DNA from: Madurella fahalii
Taxonomy: Eukaryota; Ascomycota; Sordariomycetes; Sordariales
DNA: 64,000 bases
Assembly: GCA_029876055.1 (NCBI GenBank)
Contig: CM056875.1
Location: 6,907,001 to 6,971,000, forward strand
Reading direction: 5' to 3'
Shown here: one piece after another, positions 1 through 11,654 of the stretch
How positions within the stretch are numbered: the first letter of the stretch is position 1
Layout of the letters: each line of letters starts with the position of its first letter
The notes under the pieces: model-generated
Told to the model about the DNA's origin: nothing
Databases searched by the model: none
Seen by the model: the letters and a program-made list of their open reading frames with translations, nothing else
Position numbers and translations under genes: made by a program

Positions 1-2
1 GC

Positions 3-715
3 ACCGCCAACATTACCCTCGCGCCACCTATTCCGGTTGGCCCTGGACCTCGTGGGGACCGCAACATATTTGCCATCACCGGTGGGATTTTCTCCGGTCC
101 GCGTCTCTCTGGTATGTCATCTTTGTTTCCACAAGGACCTATTCCTTTCTCTGCCCCTTTCATCTTTCCTTTTTATCACCCCTTTCAAATGCCGGTCGAT
201 ATCTTGGGTTTCTCTTAGACACTTTAAATTTTCCCCCTATGATTTCCTTCGTCCCCCACAGTCCATTTCAGTTTTATCGGCGTCACTTCATCTTTGTCCT
301 AGCCTCTTTCCGCATTCCCGATGAACCGCCTTTTCATTTTTTCCTCTGCCGGTTCTGAACATACGCTCCTTCTTCTCCACAACTTCCTCACTCTAATTCT
401 AACGGCAACACCTTGCAAGGAACTATCCCTGGCTTCGGTGGTGACTGGGGCCTGGGCGACCCTACGGCTGGTAACTTCTACGTCGACGCACGGTATCAGA
501 TACAAACGGCCGAAGGGGCAAACATCATGGTTGAAGCCAACGGTCCGCAGCAACCGGAGGGGATTTTGCACACTCGAAACCGGTTCGAGACAGGCCACCC
601 GGATTATTACTGGCTGAATAACATAGTGGCTATCGGCATTGTCCAGCCGGGGCCGGATGTCAAGTACATCATCGTTGACCTGTGGAAGATGGAATCACCT
701 GTGACGAAGGGTTAA
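3..715 (+). CDS. DUF3237 (UPF0311) family protein, 5' end cut by window edge
   Basis: Two exons are visible, <3..111 and 420..715. The first reads in frame 3 and ends in IFSGPRLSG; the second continues as GTIPGFGGDWG, giving the DUF3237 hallmark (GPRLSGT..GDW, then DARYQIQTAEGA, RFETG, YYWLN). The splice joins G(111) to GA(420-421) as Gly and keeps the frame. The intron (112..419, 308 bp) starts GTATGT, has a TCTAAC branch site and ends GCAAG, which is long for this window. The stop is TAA. The family folds as a small beta-barrel and has no settled biochemical function. The N-terminus, and any signal peptide, lies outside the window. Confidence 0.72.
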
Positions 716-2390
716 TGAAAGGCAAAGTGAGACAATGCATGTAAGCGTTGAAGATATTACTGAAGAATGGCACAACGTCGCTTTGGTTTTACTTACGAAC
801 AAAGCTGCGTAAACCGCCGGGCCGATAGTGCAGGACGAACTCTCGTTCCTAAGTAGATAGTACTTATCAGAGAAGGAAAATTTCCAATGTCATTAATCTC
901 AGAGTCCTTCAGTACGTTATTAGGCCAGTAAGGACGCAGAATGTGATGATTTCTCAGTCGAATCGTTGCGGAATATTTAGGAGCGACTGATTCTGCCCCC
1001 GTTGAACTCGACAAGAGACTTGAACAGCAGAAAGTCTATCTCGCAGTAAATCAATAATCTGTTGTACCAAAACCGTAGGCACACCGAGAAAAATGTCTTG
1101 TGCAGCTTCTGTATACTAGGACCAGCCCGTTTGTTTGAATTCCGCCGTTATAAAGAAATGTAGGCCAAGGAGGGTAGTTCTCAGCGTCCTATAACTTGAT
1201 ATCTAGCTGTATACAGAATGGTCTAGAGTACCGGGCTTATAACTATTACGTGTATAGGAGCTTGGTAGAGGTTATAGGAAGTATATAGAAAGGTTGAAGT
1301 CTCTGAGGATGTATTTACTGTAGTAGGAAACTAAAGGACTGGCTTAAATATAAAGGAAACTGATCTGGGCGAGTTTACGTGATGAGCTACTGAGCTCGGT
1401 GGTCAGGAGCCGAACTCTATAAGTTCGATTCCAGTGCGATATGTGGTAAATAGGTAGGGGTGGCGCGTCGTGTCGAAAGGTACGTCACTCGCTCATATGC
1501 GTTACTCGTTTATAAAGTACGTTATGGGTGAGACTGAATCCTTCTAGGCAACTCTAAGAGGTTCGGCGGCCGCTTCGGGGGGGTCGGTGATATTGCAGCG
1601 CGACCGGCGGTCTGCGGTCGGGTCTTTGACGCATTTAGGTAATTTGGTCTGTATTCAGGGGAATGAGGTAGGTAGTTAGTTCTCTAAGAGAAAATTCCGC
1701 AGAAGGCGGCGGTGTTTGGGCTCATGTTTGTGTAATCATTTCCAGTGCAAGTTGCTCGGCAACTCTACCAAACAAACTTCTCGGACGAGCAATCTGGCGT
1801 CCATCTCTACCAAGCTTACATTTGTGTTAAGCGAACCCCTTATTAATCACAGGGTTAACCAAAACTCATCACTTCCTCCCGAAATTCGCACGCCAGAGGC
1901 AATTGCTATATTGTGCAATAGGAATAGAAAGATGTTCATCAGGAACATGTCTGGACAAGACTACTAAAGCTAATCAGTATATCAATGCTACTCTTTCTGC
2001 CTATCACTAAGGCAAGAGTCAGCTTTAACTCTTGCGACAGCCCGTGAGAGGGAAGGCTCCCGTTGTTTATGTCCTCTTTACAAGGTCAAAGGCTCTCAGG
2101 GATGGACTACTGGATGCAACGGAAATGTCCTGAGAGAGGAAGGGCAGTGATATAATCGAAAGTGGCGGGCAATGTCTTGATATAACGTAGATAACCTTTA
2201 GGTATATTTCCAATTCCAGGGGAGAACGCCGAGAAATAACACTCCGTTATGCTTCCGGTGGTATCTCCTCGCAGAAAACTATCTAGGATTCACAAAGTGA
2301 AAATATGAGAATTCTGGGGTATTGCAGTTCTCCCAAATCAAAACCCCAAACATTCGATAGACCCGGTGGAGTGGCCGGACAAGATCAGAT
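716..2390. other. Gene-free, AT-rich stretch with old repeat remnants
   Basis: No convincing gene. Many short frames with stops. It contains a 75-bp degenerate repeat (1293-1367) shared with 11942-12016, and a stretch at 1380-1432 with tRNA-like A-box and B-box sequences that cannot fold as a tRNA. Confidence 0.6.
1293..1367 (+). repeat. Degenerate dispersed repeat, copy 1
   Basis: About three quarters identical by eye to 11942-12016 in the same orientation. The best block is TTTACTG..GTAGGAAA..GACT..TAAATA..GAAA..TGATCTG. Several differences are C/T or A/G transitions, as expected of an old RIP-mutated element. No ORF and no clear ends. Confidence 0.5.
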
Positions 2391-2702
2391 CTACTGCGAA
2401 GCGCCCCAAACCGAGATTTTGAAGACATCTTGCTTCAGCTGTAATTTCATGGTCGCGTCAGCTCCCAGCTTCCAAAGTTGACTATGCGCTGCACATACCT
2501 GGACCGAGTATTGACCCGCGTAGTACGTGTCAAGTTGCTTTTTGAGAGACGTTGAGCTGATCCAGGAGGGTGTAGTGAAGGCGGTCCAAGACCCGTCTTC
2601 CTCAGCTACCCATTGTGAACATCCGATGGTGTTGGGTGGTTGTGTGAATGTAGTGTTGCCCGTGGACTTAGATGTTTTGGCCCTGCTATTTGCCGCCATC
2701 AT
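2391..2702 (-). CDS. Small protein of unknown function
   Basis: Read as one frame this is 103 codons, but it contains a good 60-bp intron without stops: donor GTATGT at 2498, branch GCTGAC, acceptor TTACAG at 2439. Spliced exons 2499..2702 and 2391..2438 keep the frame and give 83 aa, ending LKQDVFKISVWGASQ. The protein starts MMAANSRAKTSKSTG and has a Trp-rich middle (SQWVAEEDGSWTAF, PSWISS). There is no signal peptide or membrane segment. I do not recognise a family. A TATAAAG lies 126 bp upstream of the ATG. It could be a real small gene or the terminal exons of a longer one. Confidence 0.45.
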   Translation of the reverse strand: MMAANSRAKTSKSTGNTTFTQPPNTIGCSQWVAEEDGSWTAFTTPSWISSTSLKKQLDTYYAGQYSVQVCAAHSQLWKLGADATMKLQLKQDVFKISVWGASQ

Positions 2703-3985
2703 GGAATCATCGGGACCGAAGTTGGGAGAGTGAAGGGAGAGGTCGAAGGGACGGAGGGCAACCGGAAATCAGCAGACAGTGATGTGAGGGCGTCAGAATT
2801 AACAGGAGTTCACTGGTGTTCGATCATCTTTATACCAGTTAAATACTCAAGCGGTCAGAGAATTTTGCCCCGTTGAGGTAGGTACGGAGGTGAAACAGCT
2901 GACGAGGCACATTCCGGGTGGACCCTGTCCAGCTTAAACGCATCTCATCTTGACACGGCGTTTTTTTTTTTTTTTTTTCTCTCCGTCTTGTGTTCCTGGA
3001 ACTTTCGAGTTCCGAAGTTCGCGAATTGGTCAGGCTTTTTCGACGTGGCCCTTATCCCCGATGGCCCTCAGCTTTGATATGGCAAAGAGAACACACTTTG
3101 CGCAGGTGGAACCACCTCAAATCGTTGTCCGTCCACGAAAAGAGTTATGATTGGATAACATTCTTTGCTGTTCGGAGGCCGTTTCTTCGCCACAATCTAG
3201 GCAGACACGCGGGCGCGGCATGTTCGTCCTACATGGCGCCCAGCCCTGGGCGACGTGCTCCTATTTGCCCTAATCGAGGAAGGTCAAAATGGTCAACAGC
3301 TGCCACCGAGACGTGGCAGTTCCCAAGAGAGTTCATAGAATGGGGTTTGTGGCTCTATCACCTCGTGTCGTGTGGCCGATCGAGACGTGGTTTCCCGAGT
3401 CAAACCACGCGAAATGTGCTGCAATCAACATCTGGGCGCAACCGACTTTTTGAGTGGCAACCCCAGGTGGGAGGTTCTCACCGAAAACTCCAGGCATCCA
3501 CCCCACCTGGCCGGCCTCACCCTCCTTACGTGCCCAATCAGACTGTTTAGCAGTTCTCAATATTTATTAGCTGCCACACTCTTCAGCGCCTCTCGGCACT
3601 GCCACGGCCCAGATTTCTGGCCTTGATGGCATTCAAAGTGCTGAAGTCGCTATGGACCAGTTACTCACCGACTAGCGGGGTGATCCGCTGAGGCAGCCTG
3701 TCAAGATGCCCGCCAACCAGCCTCATCGGCACTCTCTATTCCCAATCCGTGTTTGCTGCGCCATCGTTCGAATGCACGCATTGCAGCAAAATGCAGTTTT
3801 TTTTCCACGGGAGCAACCCAGGAACGCTGCGATCATCCGATTCAGGCTTATTGCCAGTGCCAAATCAAAGTTGACGCGCATTTAAGCCCTAGGGAGAGCC
3901 CGCGTATTATCGGGAGAGATTTTGTTGGGATGCTCTTGCATTTGCTTCATTTCCATTCGCACACATCGACATCGAGAAATACGAA
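2703..3985. other. Intergenic region
   Basis: Shared upstream region of two divergent genes (2391-2702 minus and 3986-5965 plus). It has a run of T at about 2961-2978. A 186-codon open frame (2990-3550) lacks domain-like composition and is not called. Confidence 0.55.
2828..2834 (-). promoter_or_regulatory. TATA-like box upstream of the small 2.4-kb gene
   Basis: TATAAAG on the minus strand, 126 bp before the ATG at 2702. The distance is plausible for a fungal core promoter, but the motif is short and may be chance. Confidence 0.3.
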
Positions 3986-5965
3986 ATGCCACCTCTGCCG
4001 AGCGACCGAGTTGGCAACGTGGAGGTATCGGGTAGTGGGGCACAATCACAGCAACGAGTGGATTTGAAGTTCGGCCTTGATGGCTCCATCACCAAAGTCG
4101 TCCACGACCGGGGCGAAAAGGAATACCGCGAGGACTTCCCATCGGGTGCCGACATACCTTACGATTGCCCAGTGACCTTAAAACAGCTAGCCAGGGCTTT
4201 GAAAGGGGCAAAGGTGGACTCTTTTCACGAACAGTTCGCCTACATCCCGCGGAGTGAGCTAGAGAGGATCATGAGCTATCCGCAGGTACTCGCGGTCATG
4301 ACAGAGTTGAAAGCGCTCCAATTCGGCAATGAGGACACGAAATCGTTCGCACACCGGATATGTTATGGCAAGAGCTCAAAACCGCCATGTCGAAAGCTCC
4401 TGGCCGTCCTAGTCGCTACTGAGCTCGAGGGCCTATTTCAAGTGGCTCTGAACGACAAAATGGACGACGACTGTCTCCCGCTAAAGTACACGCCCAGCAA
4501 GCAAAGTAGATCGCTCAGTTGTCGCATTCAGAGCCACAGGCACAGCGGATTCGAAAGTCAACTCGACATAGGCGATCTAGAGGCCCTAATCAGGTGGACT
4601 CGCGCCCTCACAGCTCCCTACATAAAACAGTTACCAAACAGACACTTTCACTATGTGCTTGAACATGGAGATCACCTTCCATTTCAGACCGCCGGACAGG
4701 TCATGCAAAATTTGGAAACCAGCAAGGTTACTTTCGTACCCAGCGAAACCCATGTGAACCCCAACGTGTACATGGCTCATGGCGGTTTTGGAAAAGTTTT
4801 CAAAGTCCAGATTCACCCTAGTCACTGGAACTTTGGTGGCAATGATACAGGGGTAAGTCCAAGCTTCACTGGTTCAGAGCGAGTCCGCGAGTTGGATCTT
4901 GGCTCACCAGCGAAATAGTACCTGAACCCACAAAAATGGTTCGCTCTGAAACAACTCAACGACAACGACGCCGGCAAGTTCGAAATGGAGCTCAAGTCAC
5001 TCCTGTACTGTCTACACCATGAGTTTGTTGACGGAACCCTCCTCCGGGAAGGTCAAAAGCACATGGCTCACGTCCGCGCATCAATCGAGGTCCGTAACTC
5101 GATAAATAACAAGACGGACTACTATTTTCTCTTCGACTGGCAGAGCGGCAATCTTTCGCAGTTCTGGCAAAACGAGGAAGAACTCAGAGATGATCAAGAC
5201 CACCCTCTATGGATGTCGCAGCAGATATTTGGGCTTGCGGCGGCACTTCAATGTGTCCACAACGATCGCAGCGATCACCAAACTCCCGATCGGAAGCTGA
5301 ACAACGTCACTGTTTACGGCAGACATGGAGATCTCGGGCCGTCCAACATCCTGTACTCGCGAACGGAAAACGGCGACCTGGAGCTCAAGCTGACCGACTT
5401 TGGTCTTGCTCAACTTCACAGCCGCTTGTCTCGGACATTTGGGAATTCAACCTACACCCCCCGGACCGAGACGTACGGGGGTCCCGATTTCGACATCCAA
5501 GACGGCTACATCTCCCGCGCAACCGACATCTTCAGCTTCGGTTGCGTGGTTCTGGAGTTCATCACGTGGTACCTGCTCGGGTATAAGGGAGTTCAAGACT
5601 TCTCGGAAGCGAGGCTGGAATTCGAACCCCACAGGGCAGGCTTCCAATCAGACAAGTACTACAGCATCATCCCAGTGTCGCCGAACGGCCAAAAGGCGGT
5701 TCTGAAAGAAAAGGTCAAAACCCACATCTTCAACCTCGAGCAGAACGAGAGATGCAGCTGGTATCTCCGTGAAATGCTGCACCTAGTGCGAGACAAGATG
5801 CTGAATCCCGAACCCAAAAAGCGCATGAAGTCGCATGAGCTAACCCAAAAATTGAACGTTTTTCGCAAGACCTGCGAGGCAGACCCCTCCTATTATACCG
5901 TCCCCTGGAAGTCGGGTAGGTATTTCACTCCTTTCCTGTCATCGTCAAGATTGTCCAGGGGCTAA
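3986..5965 (+). CDS. Fungal protein kinase with long accessory N-terminus
   Basis: Exons 3986..4852 and 4919..5965 (637 aa). The intron (4853-4918) starts GTAAGT and joins in phase 0. Residues 1-255 form the accessory region common in fungal kinases of incompatibility/NLR gene sets (HRICYG, KLLAVLV, DDDCLPLKY, then a W..A..AP stretch). The kinase domain follows: glycine loop HGGFGKVF, Lys in FALKQL, catalytic loop HGDLGPSNIL, Mg-binding LTDFGLAQ, and FSFGCVVLEF of helix F. The HGDLxxSN loop lacks the usual Arg of HRD, so it is a non-RD kinase; key catalytic Asp, Asn and Lys are present. A GTAGGT at 5916 could splice out the last codons and extend the tail to a TGA at 6008-6010 (..EAWQTGI), so the C-terminus is uncertain. 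Substrate unknown. Confidence 0.85.
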
Positions 5966-6010
5966 TTTCTACAAGTTCATCACAAGGAGGCGTGGCAAAC
6001 CGGCATTTGA

Positions 6011-7237
6011 AGTCATCCAGGGTGCATTCCAGCCCAGTTGAATCAAGTTGCCTGCGCCTCATCAAGCGCGTTCGCACAATCGATCGCTGATGGAATAAAT
6101 GACGGAAAACCTAGCAGTTGTATCTCGTTCACCCCTCTGCCACCGTCACAGCGGCTTATGATATTACTATACCTGTATTACGAATATTTTTCCTTGGGAC
6201 TTGCTTCACGAAAGTCATGTACATTCTCATTTTGTTTGATACCCCTGGGTGGATTTCCTTTCCTCGGCTGCTGATGTGGAATTCGACGGGCTGCACGTGT
6301 TTCATCTTTTTTTTTTTTTAACAAAAAATTCAAGGGATGGTAACTTGGGCTCAAAGGGGGGATAACCTCTCTATATCATACCAGGTCAATTGATAAGAAC
6401 AGGTGGGTATATGCTTCGTACTAGCATATTCTAAGGCATTCGACCTCTTGCGCAATCTCTTCATCCCCTTGGCTTCTTACGGACTCATCTCGACCGCCCT
6501 CACTCGGGCATTATATTGTAATAGTAGGTCGGGTCATAATGCACCCGGACCTGACTTTCAATGTTCTCCATCTCATGCTTCGATATTTGCGTCAGTCTGT
6601 TGTTCGCGCACTTGAACGACGATACTTTCTTGCTCACTTCTTGCCAAGGTCTCGTAAGGCCTATCATCCACCGGTTGTTTGACTTGACCTGTAAGGATCA
6701 TGTCTCATCAGTGTATTGCCCTTCCCTCAACTGCGATCACCAACTCACCTCCACCCGCCAGTTTCCAGGTCCATAAACAGCGTCCAAGTATTCCTTCAAC
6801 TTGTCTGGATCGTTGTACTTTTGCTTCATCACTTTCTTGTGCCAAGCCATCGTCTAAAATGATGTTCACAGGGCCAAGTGACTTTTAGCGTCGTTAACAA
6901 TTGTTTGAATTTGAGCGGGGAAGCGGAATCAAGCGACGGATCATCACGCCTAACGATGTCGTGATGGTGGTGTGCAACAGTAATCGGGTAGCAAAAACTG
7001 CAGTGCACCCGACACTGCCACCTCCCTTGACCAATGGGGAGGCCTCGGGTGGATTTATATGGCACGGCTTTCTGCGGGGTTGTCTCTTGACGCCTTATAA
7101 ATGGCTGCGTCGCGGCCTGCGCGAGTTAACTGCATCTCGCCTACTCGTTCCCATTTGCTCTTTTGCACAGCCACTCTCCTTTTGGTTAGCGACATCGAAC
7201 GAGTTACATTACCTTTTGACCCGGATTTAAGGGAAAG
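6011..7237. other. Intergenic region
   Basis: No supported gene between the kinase and the CorA-like gene. Contains a T-run at 6307-6319 and several pyrimidine-rich tracts. Short frames look random. Confidence 0.5.
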
Positions 7238-8924
7238 ATGGATTTCTCCGGCCATATTCGGGATATGTCGGCCCACGATTTCAGCACGTTCAAATATGCG
7301 GAACGGCAGGCGGTGGTGGTACGGAGGTACAAGTCTAAGGTGTGAATTCCAATCATAGGCCATTCAACCGTGTGCTGATAATAGAAAAGGATATCAAAAT
7401 CGACCGGCTAAGCGGAAAGGATCAGTGGGACGATTGGTTTGCCTCCGTATGCTTACTTATAATGCTACACTTTCATATCCGTAGGCAAGAACAGTTTTCT
7501 AACCGGGTATACTAGATAGAGAGAGAAGTGGATGAAAATAGAGGAGCCGCAAGTTACATTCTGTAAGTTAATTTAAATGTCACTCAAAGCTACTCGACTT
7601 TGGGAATGAAGACGATGCTGATAAGAGGTGGCAATTAGCATCTGTAGCCGAGCCCCTGATGTATCTGAAGGCCTGCCCGCCCCTGTGTCGTATCTACCAT
7701 TCACCGCAGGGACCTGGCAAAAGCTGTCAAAAATGTTGCGCGTTCAGCGGAGTATAACACGGACAATCGCGAGGCGAGTTGCCTATTTCTCATCTATCCG
7801 CCGTAAATTGCAGGACGACCACTCTAGGCTGGAGATCAGTAAGTTCGAATAGGGTCACTCCCGGCAATCACGTAGTCACTCAGCTTATAACTTACCTTCT
7901 TATTTGGAGCATACACTGCCCGGACGTCTGCCGCATTTCCCGACGACATAGCTTTTTCTAGTAGATACATCACCACCAACAACACCAGTTACGCCGTCTT
8001 TTATGGATGCAACGAACGACAAACGCGGGACATTGTAACCAGCTTACGATCCGCGCCAAACGGCGTCGACCATCCACTGCTCTGCGTGGGCATATTTACA
8101 GAGCTCGAACGTAAACGTCTCGTCAACTTGGCTGAGGATCTCGTGGACAAGTTCACCGTCAATTCGGACACCTTGGAGAACCAGTCATGGAACCTGAACA
8201 CGCTGGAGATGCAGGAGTCGCTCGCCATCTGCGTCCGCAGCCGCTCGCTGATGGACCAGATCCGTTCCGTCAAACGTCAGCTAACCAGGGCTTTGGACGA
8301 AGTTGCCCTACTTGGGCAAGAGGAGTGGCTGTCAGCTCCGGCTATTGATATGGGAATGCTGGTCAAACAAAAGATTGTCGATACACTGGATGAGTTTGAA
8401 GACAAGATTGACGAGTGCAACATGATGGCTGAGAACCTGTCATTGGCCATGCAGACTGTGAGTCGACGGAGGATTGCATCGGACTAATTGAAGAGATGGC
8501 TCACCATCTATTTTATCAGGGATGGAGCCAAATAGCCCGCGAGGATTCTATCGTCAACACTCAACTCGCAAAAGCAAACACAACGATTGCCATGGAATCA
8601 CAGATTGAGAACTCGCAGATGAGGTCGATCGCCGTCCTCGGAATGGTCTACCTACCACTATCGTGCGTCGGGGTACGTGAACCTCTACCCACTCTCTTAG
8701 TATTACTAACTTCCTGCTAGTCTATATTCTCAACCACGATCTTCAATTGGCGACCCAGCGACGGTGAACCCGTCATCTCCAACTACATCTGGATACTTCT
8801 CGTCATTTCGGCTGGGTTGACTGGGTTGACGCTCTTGGCTTGGCACTTAACGACAAAGCGTGAAAAGACGAAACAAGATAAACGGAGCAAGAGTTTCGAG
8901 ATCGAGCTGGATCGCATAGCATAG
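7238..8924 (+). CDS. CorA-like fungal membrane protein (5' gene model uncertain)
   Basis: The 3' half is clear: exon about 7910..8457, then 8520..8672 and 8721..8924, with introns GTGAGT..ATCAG and GTACGT..GCTAG, both phase 0. It reads AVFYGC, VDHPLLCVGIF, TELERKRLV, NTQLAKAN, QMRSIAVLGMVYLPL, then SIFSTTIFNW and a second hydrophobic segment (YIWILLVISAG) before a basic tail. This is the fungal CorA-like/Mg2+ transporter-fold family: long cytosolic helices and two C-terminal membrane helices, though the true CorA GMN motif is absent. The 5' part probably starts at ATG 7238 (MDFSGHIRDM) and continues as RVLIIEKDIKIDRL near 7370, but joining them needs either an improbably short intron or a frameshift, and the exons between 7340 and 7900 could not be fixed. 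In this family the protein is usually uncharacterised and often found near NLR-like and ankyrin genes. Confidence 0.7.
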
Positions 8925-9110
8925 GGCAAATCTCTGTAAATATTATTATTATTCTTCCTACTCTGCTATGCCCTCTATATAGGGGGTGTTGGTCCTTCTG
9001 CTACTTATTGTACAAGGAAACTGTACCTCGAAAGCTGGATGAAAACCTGCACCAGATACTTTAGGTTCCTCTGCTCTACAAAATCCGGTTGGTTGCAAAT
9101 GCCAGAGTAG
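8925..9110. other. 3' flank of CorA-like gene
   Basis: AT-rich tail (ATTATTATT at 8941-8950) that may hold the polyadenylation region. Leads directly into the dispersed repeat. Confidence 0.35.
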
Positions 9111-9521
9111 TGAAATGGTGCAGAAACACACATCTACACCCACATACCCACCAAAAACAAGGGGGAGGGCAAAGACAGCCAAATGCCAGACAGACAAGAT
9201 AGACAAAGACAGACCAGGCGACACCACTACAAATCGGGTCTCTGCAGCCTAAACAAGGTCAAAACAACATATGCAGATAGAGCTCCCTCTGATCAGAGGG
9301 AGATCGCTTTGCACGCAAAGAAAGCTCGTCAATTGAGCTTGCAACAAGTATAAAGAAAAGTGCTGAATTGATTGTCCTGTCTAAGGAGTACCGACCAGGA
9401 CAGCCCTACTTATGGTGCGAAAGAAATTGGGCCGACGGCAAGTTCCAGCCCCCCGAGGCACCATCCTAGCAACTGTGTCCCTCTGATCGGAGGGACCCTG
9501 CCCTCTAGGGACTGTTTTCCC
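9111..9521 (+). repeat. 410-bp dispersed repeat, copy A (RIP-mutated)
   Basis: Matches 51550-51958 in inverted orientation over its whole length, close to 90% by eye. It has no coding capacity. It contains internal palindromes (CCCTCTGATCAGAGGG and CCCTCTGATCGGAGGG) and a CTGTCT/GACAGA-rich block. Relative to copy B, many changes are TG to TA (for example CATGTG to CATATG and CTTGTGG to CTTATGG), the direction expected from RIP. Probably a non-autonomous element such as a MITE or LTR fragment; the class is not known. Confidence 0.8.
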
Positions 9522-10067
9522 CAACTCAGTGGGTCCGGTAAGTGGGTACATGAACTTAATCAATGAAATCGGCTGGGTGTACAGATCGCAGAGCAATCCT
9601 TCAACAACGGACTATCTAATCTATATATCTTATCGACACGTGATATCTGTCCATCCCGGCGTCCTCAGATACCGGTATCACCGACCCTGGGATAATGGAT
9701 GGTGAGGGGAGGAAGAAATGACGGTGTGGCTGATACAAGTTAAATTGGCAGGTGCATCGTTCCTCGGCTCCGCCGCCAAATGAAGAAGCGCAGTCCAATG
9801 ATCCCGGCGCTTTTAGCGAAGCCATGCAACATAGACCAGGCGGTGCCTGAATAAATCCTCATGGTGCAGCCGTGCGGTTTAATTTCAATGCCAACCCTAT
9901 TGCTTGTATGTATTAAACCCCGTTGTACACGACCTGATCGATTCGCCCACCTAGTTGGGAAGATAGGTAATTAAGGCACTTCGGCTTCTCGCCAGCTTTG
10001 CGAACCTCGATACCCAACCCCAATATCTCCGCAGCGGGGGTGGTAGCCGTATTCCCGTTCTGGCAAG
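9522..10067. other. Intergenic region
   Basis: Promoter region of the HeLo-ankyrin gene. I see no gene or RNA in it. Confidence 0.45.
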
Positions 10068-11654
10068 ATGAGCTTCGGCGTGGGAGTGGGCGATCTCGCC
10101 CTCGTCGCTCGCTCCGCCTGGCGGCTCTACAAAGCCTGCAAAGAGTCCTCCGAGGACTTCGCCCGTCTGTCCACCGAGCTCCTCTCCCTGCACGCGGTCC
10201 TAAACGAGACGCACGAGTTTCTGATAGACAACCCCAAACTGGATACCTCACGGCGCCACCGCCTGTCAATGCTCTGCGACCAGTGCAATGCTGCGCTTGA
10301 GGGGCTGGACTCCATCGTTGCGCGGTACGAGAGTTTGGGCACCCAGGCTCAGCGGACGTGGGACCGGATGCGGTTCGGACTGAACGACCTATCGGACGTT
10401 AGAGAGCGGTTGGTTTCAAGCGTAACGTTGCTGACTGCGTTTAACACGGCCATGATCAAGTACGTACACTCATGACTACATGTGGTAATTAGGCGGAGAG
10501 AGTGTCCGACATCGCCGAGCATGAGGGTGACATTAATCGCACGCGAAAACTAACTTACGCTTGTTCCAGCTCTTCCACCGCACGCATCGAAAAGAAGCTC
10601 AACAAGTTCTTCGCTGAAGTCCAGGCCGGACTGCGCGAGGGCTCTGTCGTGACGACCGAGGACGTGGCGCATGCCATCGAAACGGCCGACGTATGGGCCG
10701 AGTTCCGCCGTGAGATAGCAGACGTGGGTATTACCACTTCGGCAGCCGAGGAGAATCACGAGTTTATACTGGAGAAATTGAGGGCTGCGCTGGCTGAGGG
10801 AGCACTGGACGAGCAGGTCGCGCCCGGCGACAACTCTACACCGAAGAATTGGGATGGCAAGTGGCCGTCGCCCGTGCCGCCGAGCGACTCTGGCTACGCC
10901 AGTAAAACGTCATTTTCCGAGAGAGGGAGCATCTCATCTACCATCAGTGCGGCGAATCAAGCTTTTGAAGCGGAGCTGCGGCGACAGCGGACCGAGTGGC
11001 AGCCCGGTATTACGGTCGAATATTCCCAGCCCGGGTCGACAGACAGGCGCATGACCAGCGATCCTGGCGCCACCGGTTCGTCGCCGCTGAGGGTGAAGAG
11101 AAGTACGAGGCCGGTAAGGTTGGTGAAGAAGTGGTTCGTGAACGAGACGGCGATCATTCAGGCAGCTAGCGACGGTGATGCCGGACGGGTAGCTGAGCTA
11201 ATCGGCTTGGGGGTTGATGTTAATGCAAGGGATCGGTGGGGGTACGCTTATTTTCTCGTTTCCTATCCTTCCCCCTCCCCTTCTATTTCCTCCGCCCAGC
11301 GCCTTTTTGGCATGGTTGATTATTCTCTTGGATTTTTGGTTTGGCTCGAAAACCTTAACGGCTACCTTACCCGGATGGTGAGGGGAATGGGAAGCAAAGG
11401 CAGCGACGGATGCTAACTCTAGAAAATATAGCTGGTCGGCGCTTAGTATGTGCGGCTATAGTGGGAACAAAGCAATTGCTCGGATGCTCCTCGATCACGG
11501 TGCTGATCTCGATAATGTCGATGTGGACGGCGATACCCCGACGACTTTGGCAGCGCAGAGGGGCCATGCTGAGCTCATCATCATGTTTGATGAAGAGAGG
11601 GCGGTCCGCGATCTGAAAATCAGGGAATCTGATAAGGAGGCTCCAAGAAAGTAA
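10068..11654 (+). CDS. HeLo-like N-terminal domain protein with ankyrin repeats
   Basis: Exons 10068..10459, 10570..11241 and 11432..11654 (428 aa). Both splice joins are phase 2 and restore the frame (GTACGT..TTCCAG; GTACGC..ATATAG with a GCTAAC branch site). The N-terminus MSFGVGVGDLALVARSAW, followed by YKACK, DFARLSTELLSLHAVL, is the helical HeLo/PigL_N-like domain at the front of many fungal STAND and incompatibility proteins. A Ser/Pro/Thr-rich linker follows (about residues 225-325), then two to three ankyrin repeats (AASDGDAGRVAELIGLG, CGYSGNKAIARMLLDHG, DGDTPTTLAAQRGHAELI). No nucleotide-binding domain is present, so this is not a full NLR. Likely a cytosolic signalling or cell-death-related adaptor, by analogy only. 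Confidence 0.78.

Noticed and set aside
1380..1432. tRNA-like A-box and B-box
   Set aside because: The gap between D-arm and T-arm is too short for an anticodon arm and no acceptor stem exists.
2990..3550. 186-codon plus-strand ORF
   Set aside because: Arg/Pro/Ser-rich, no domain pattern, other frames equally open; likely chance.
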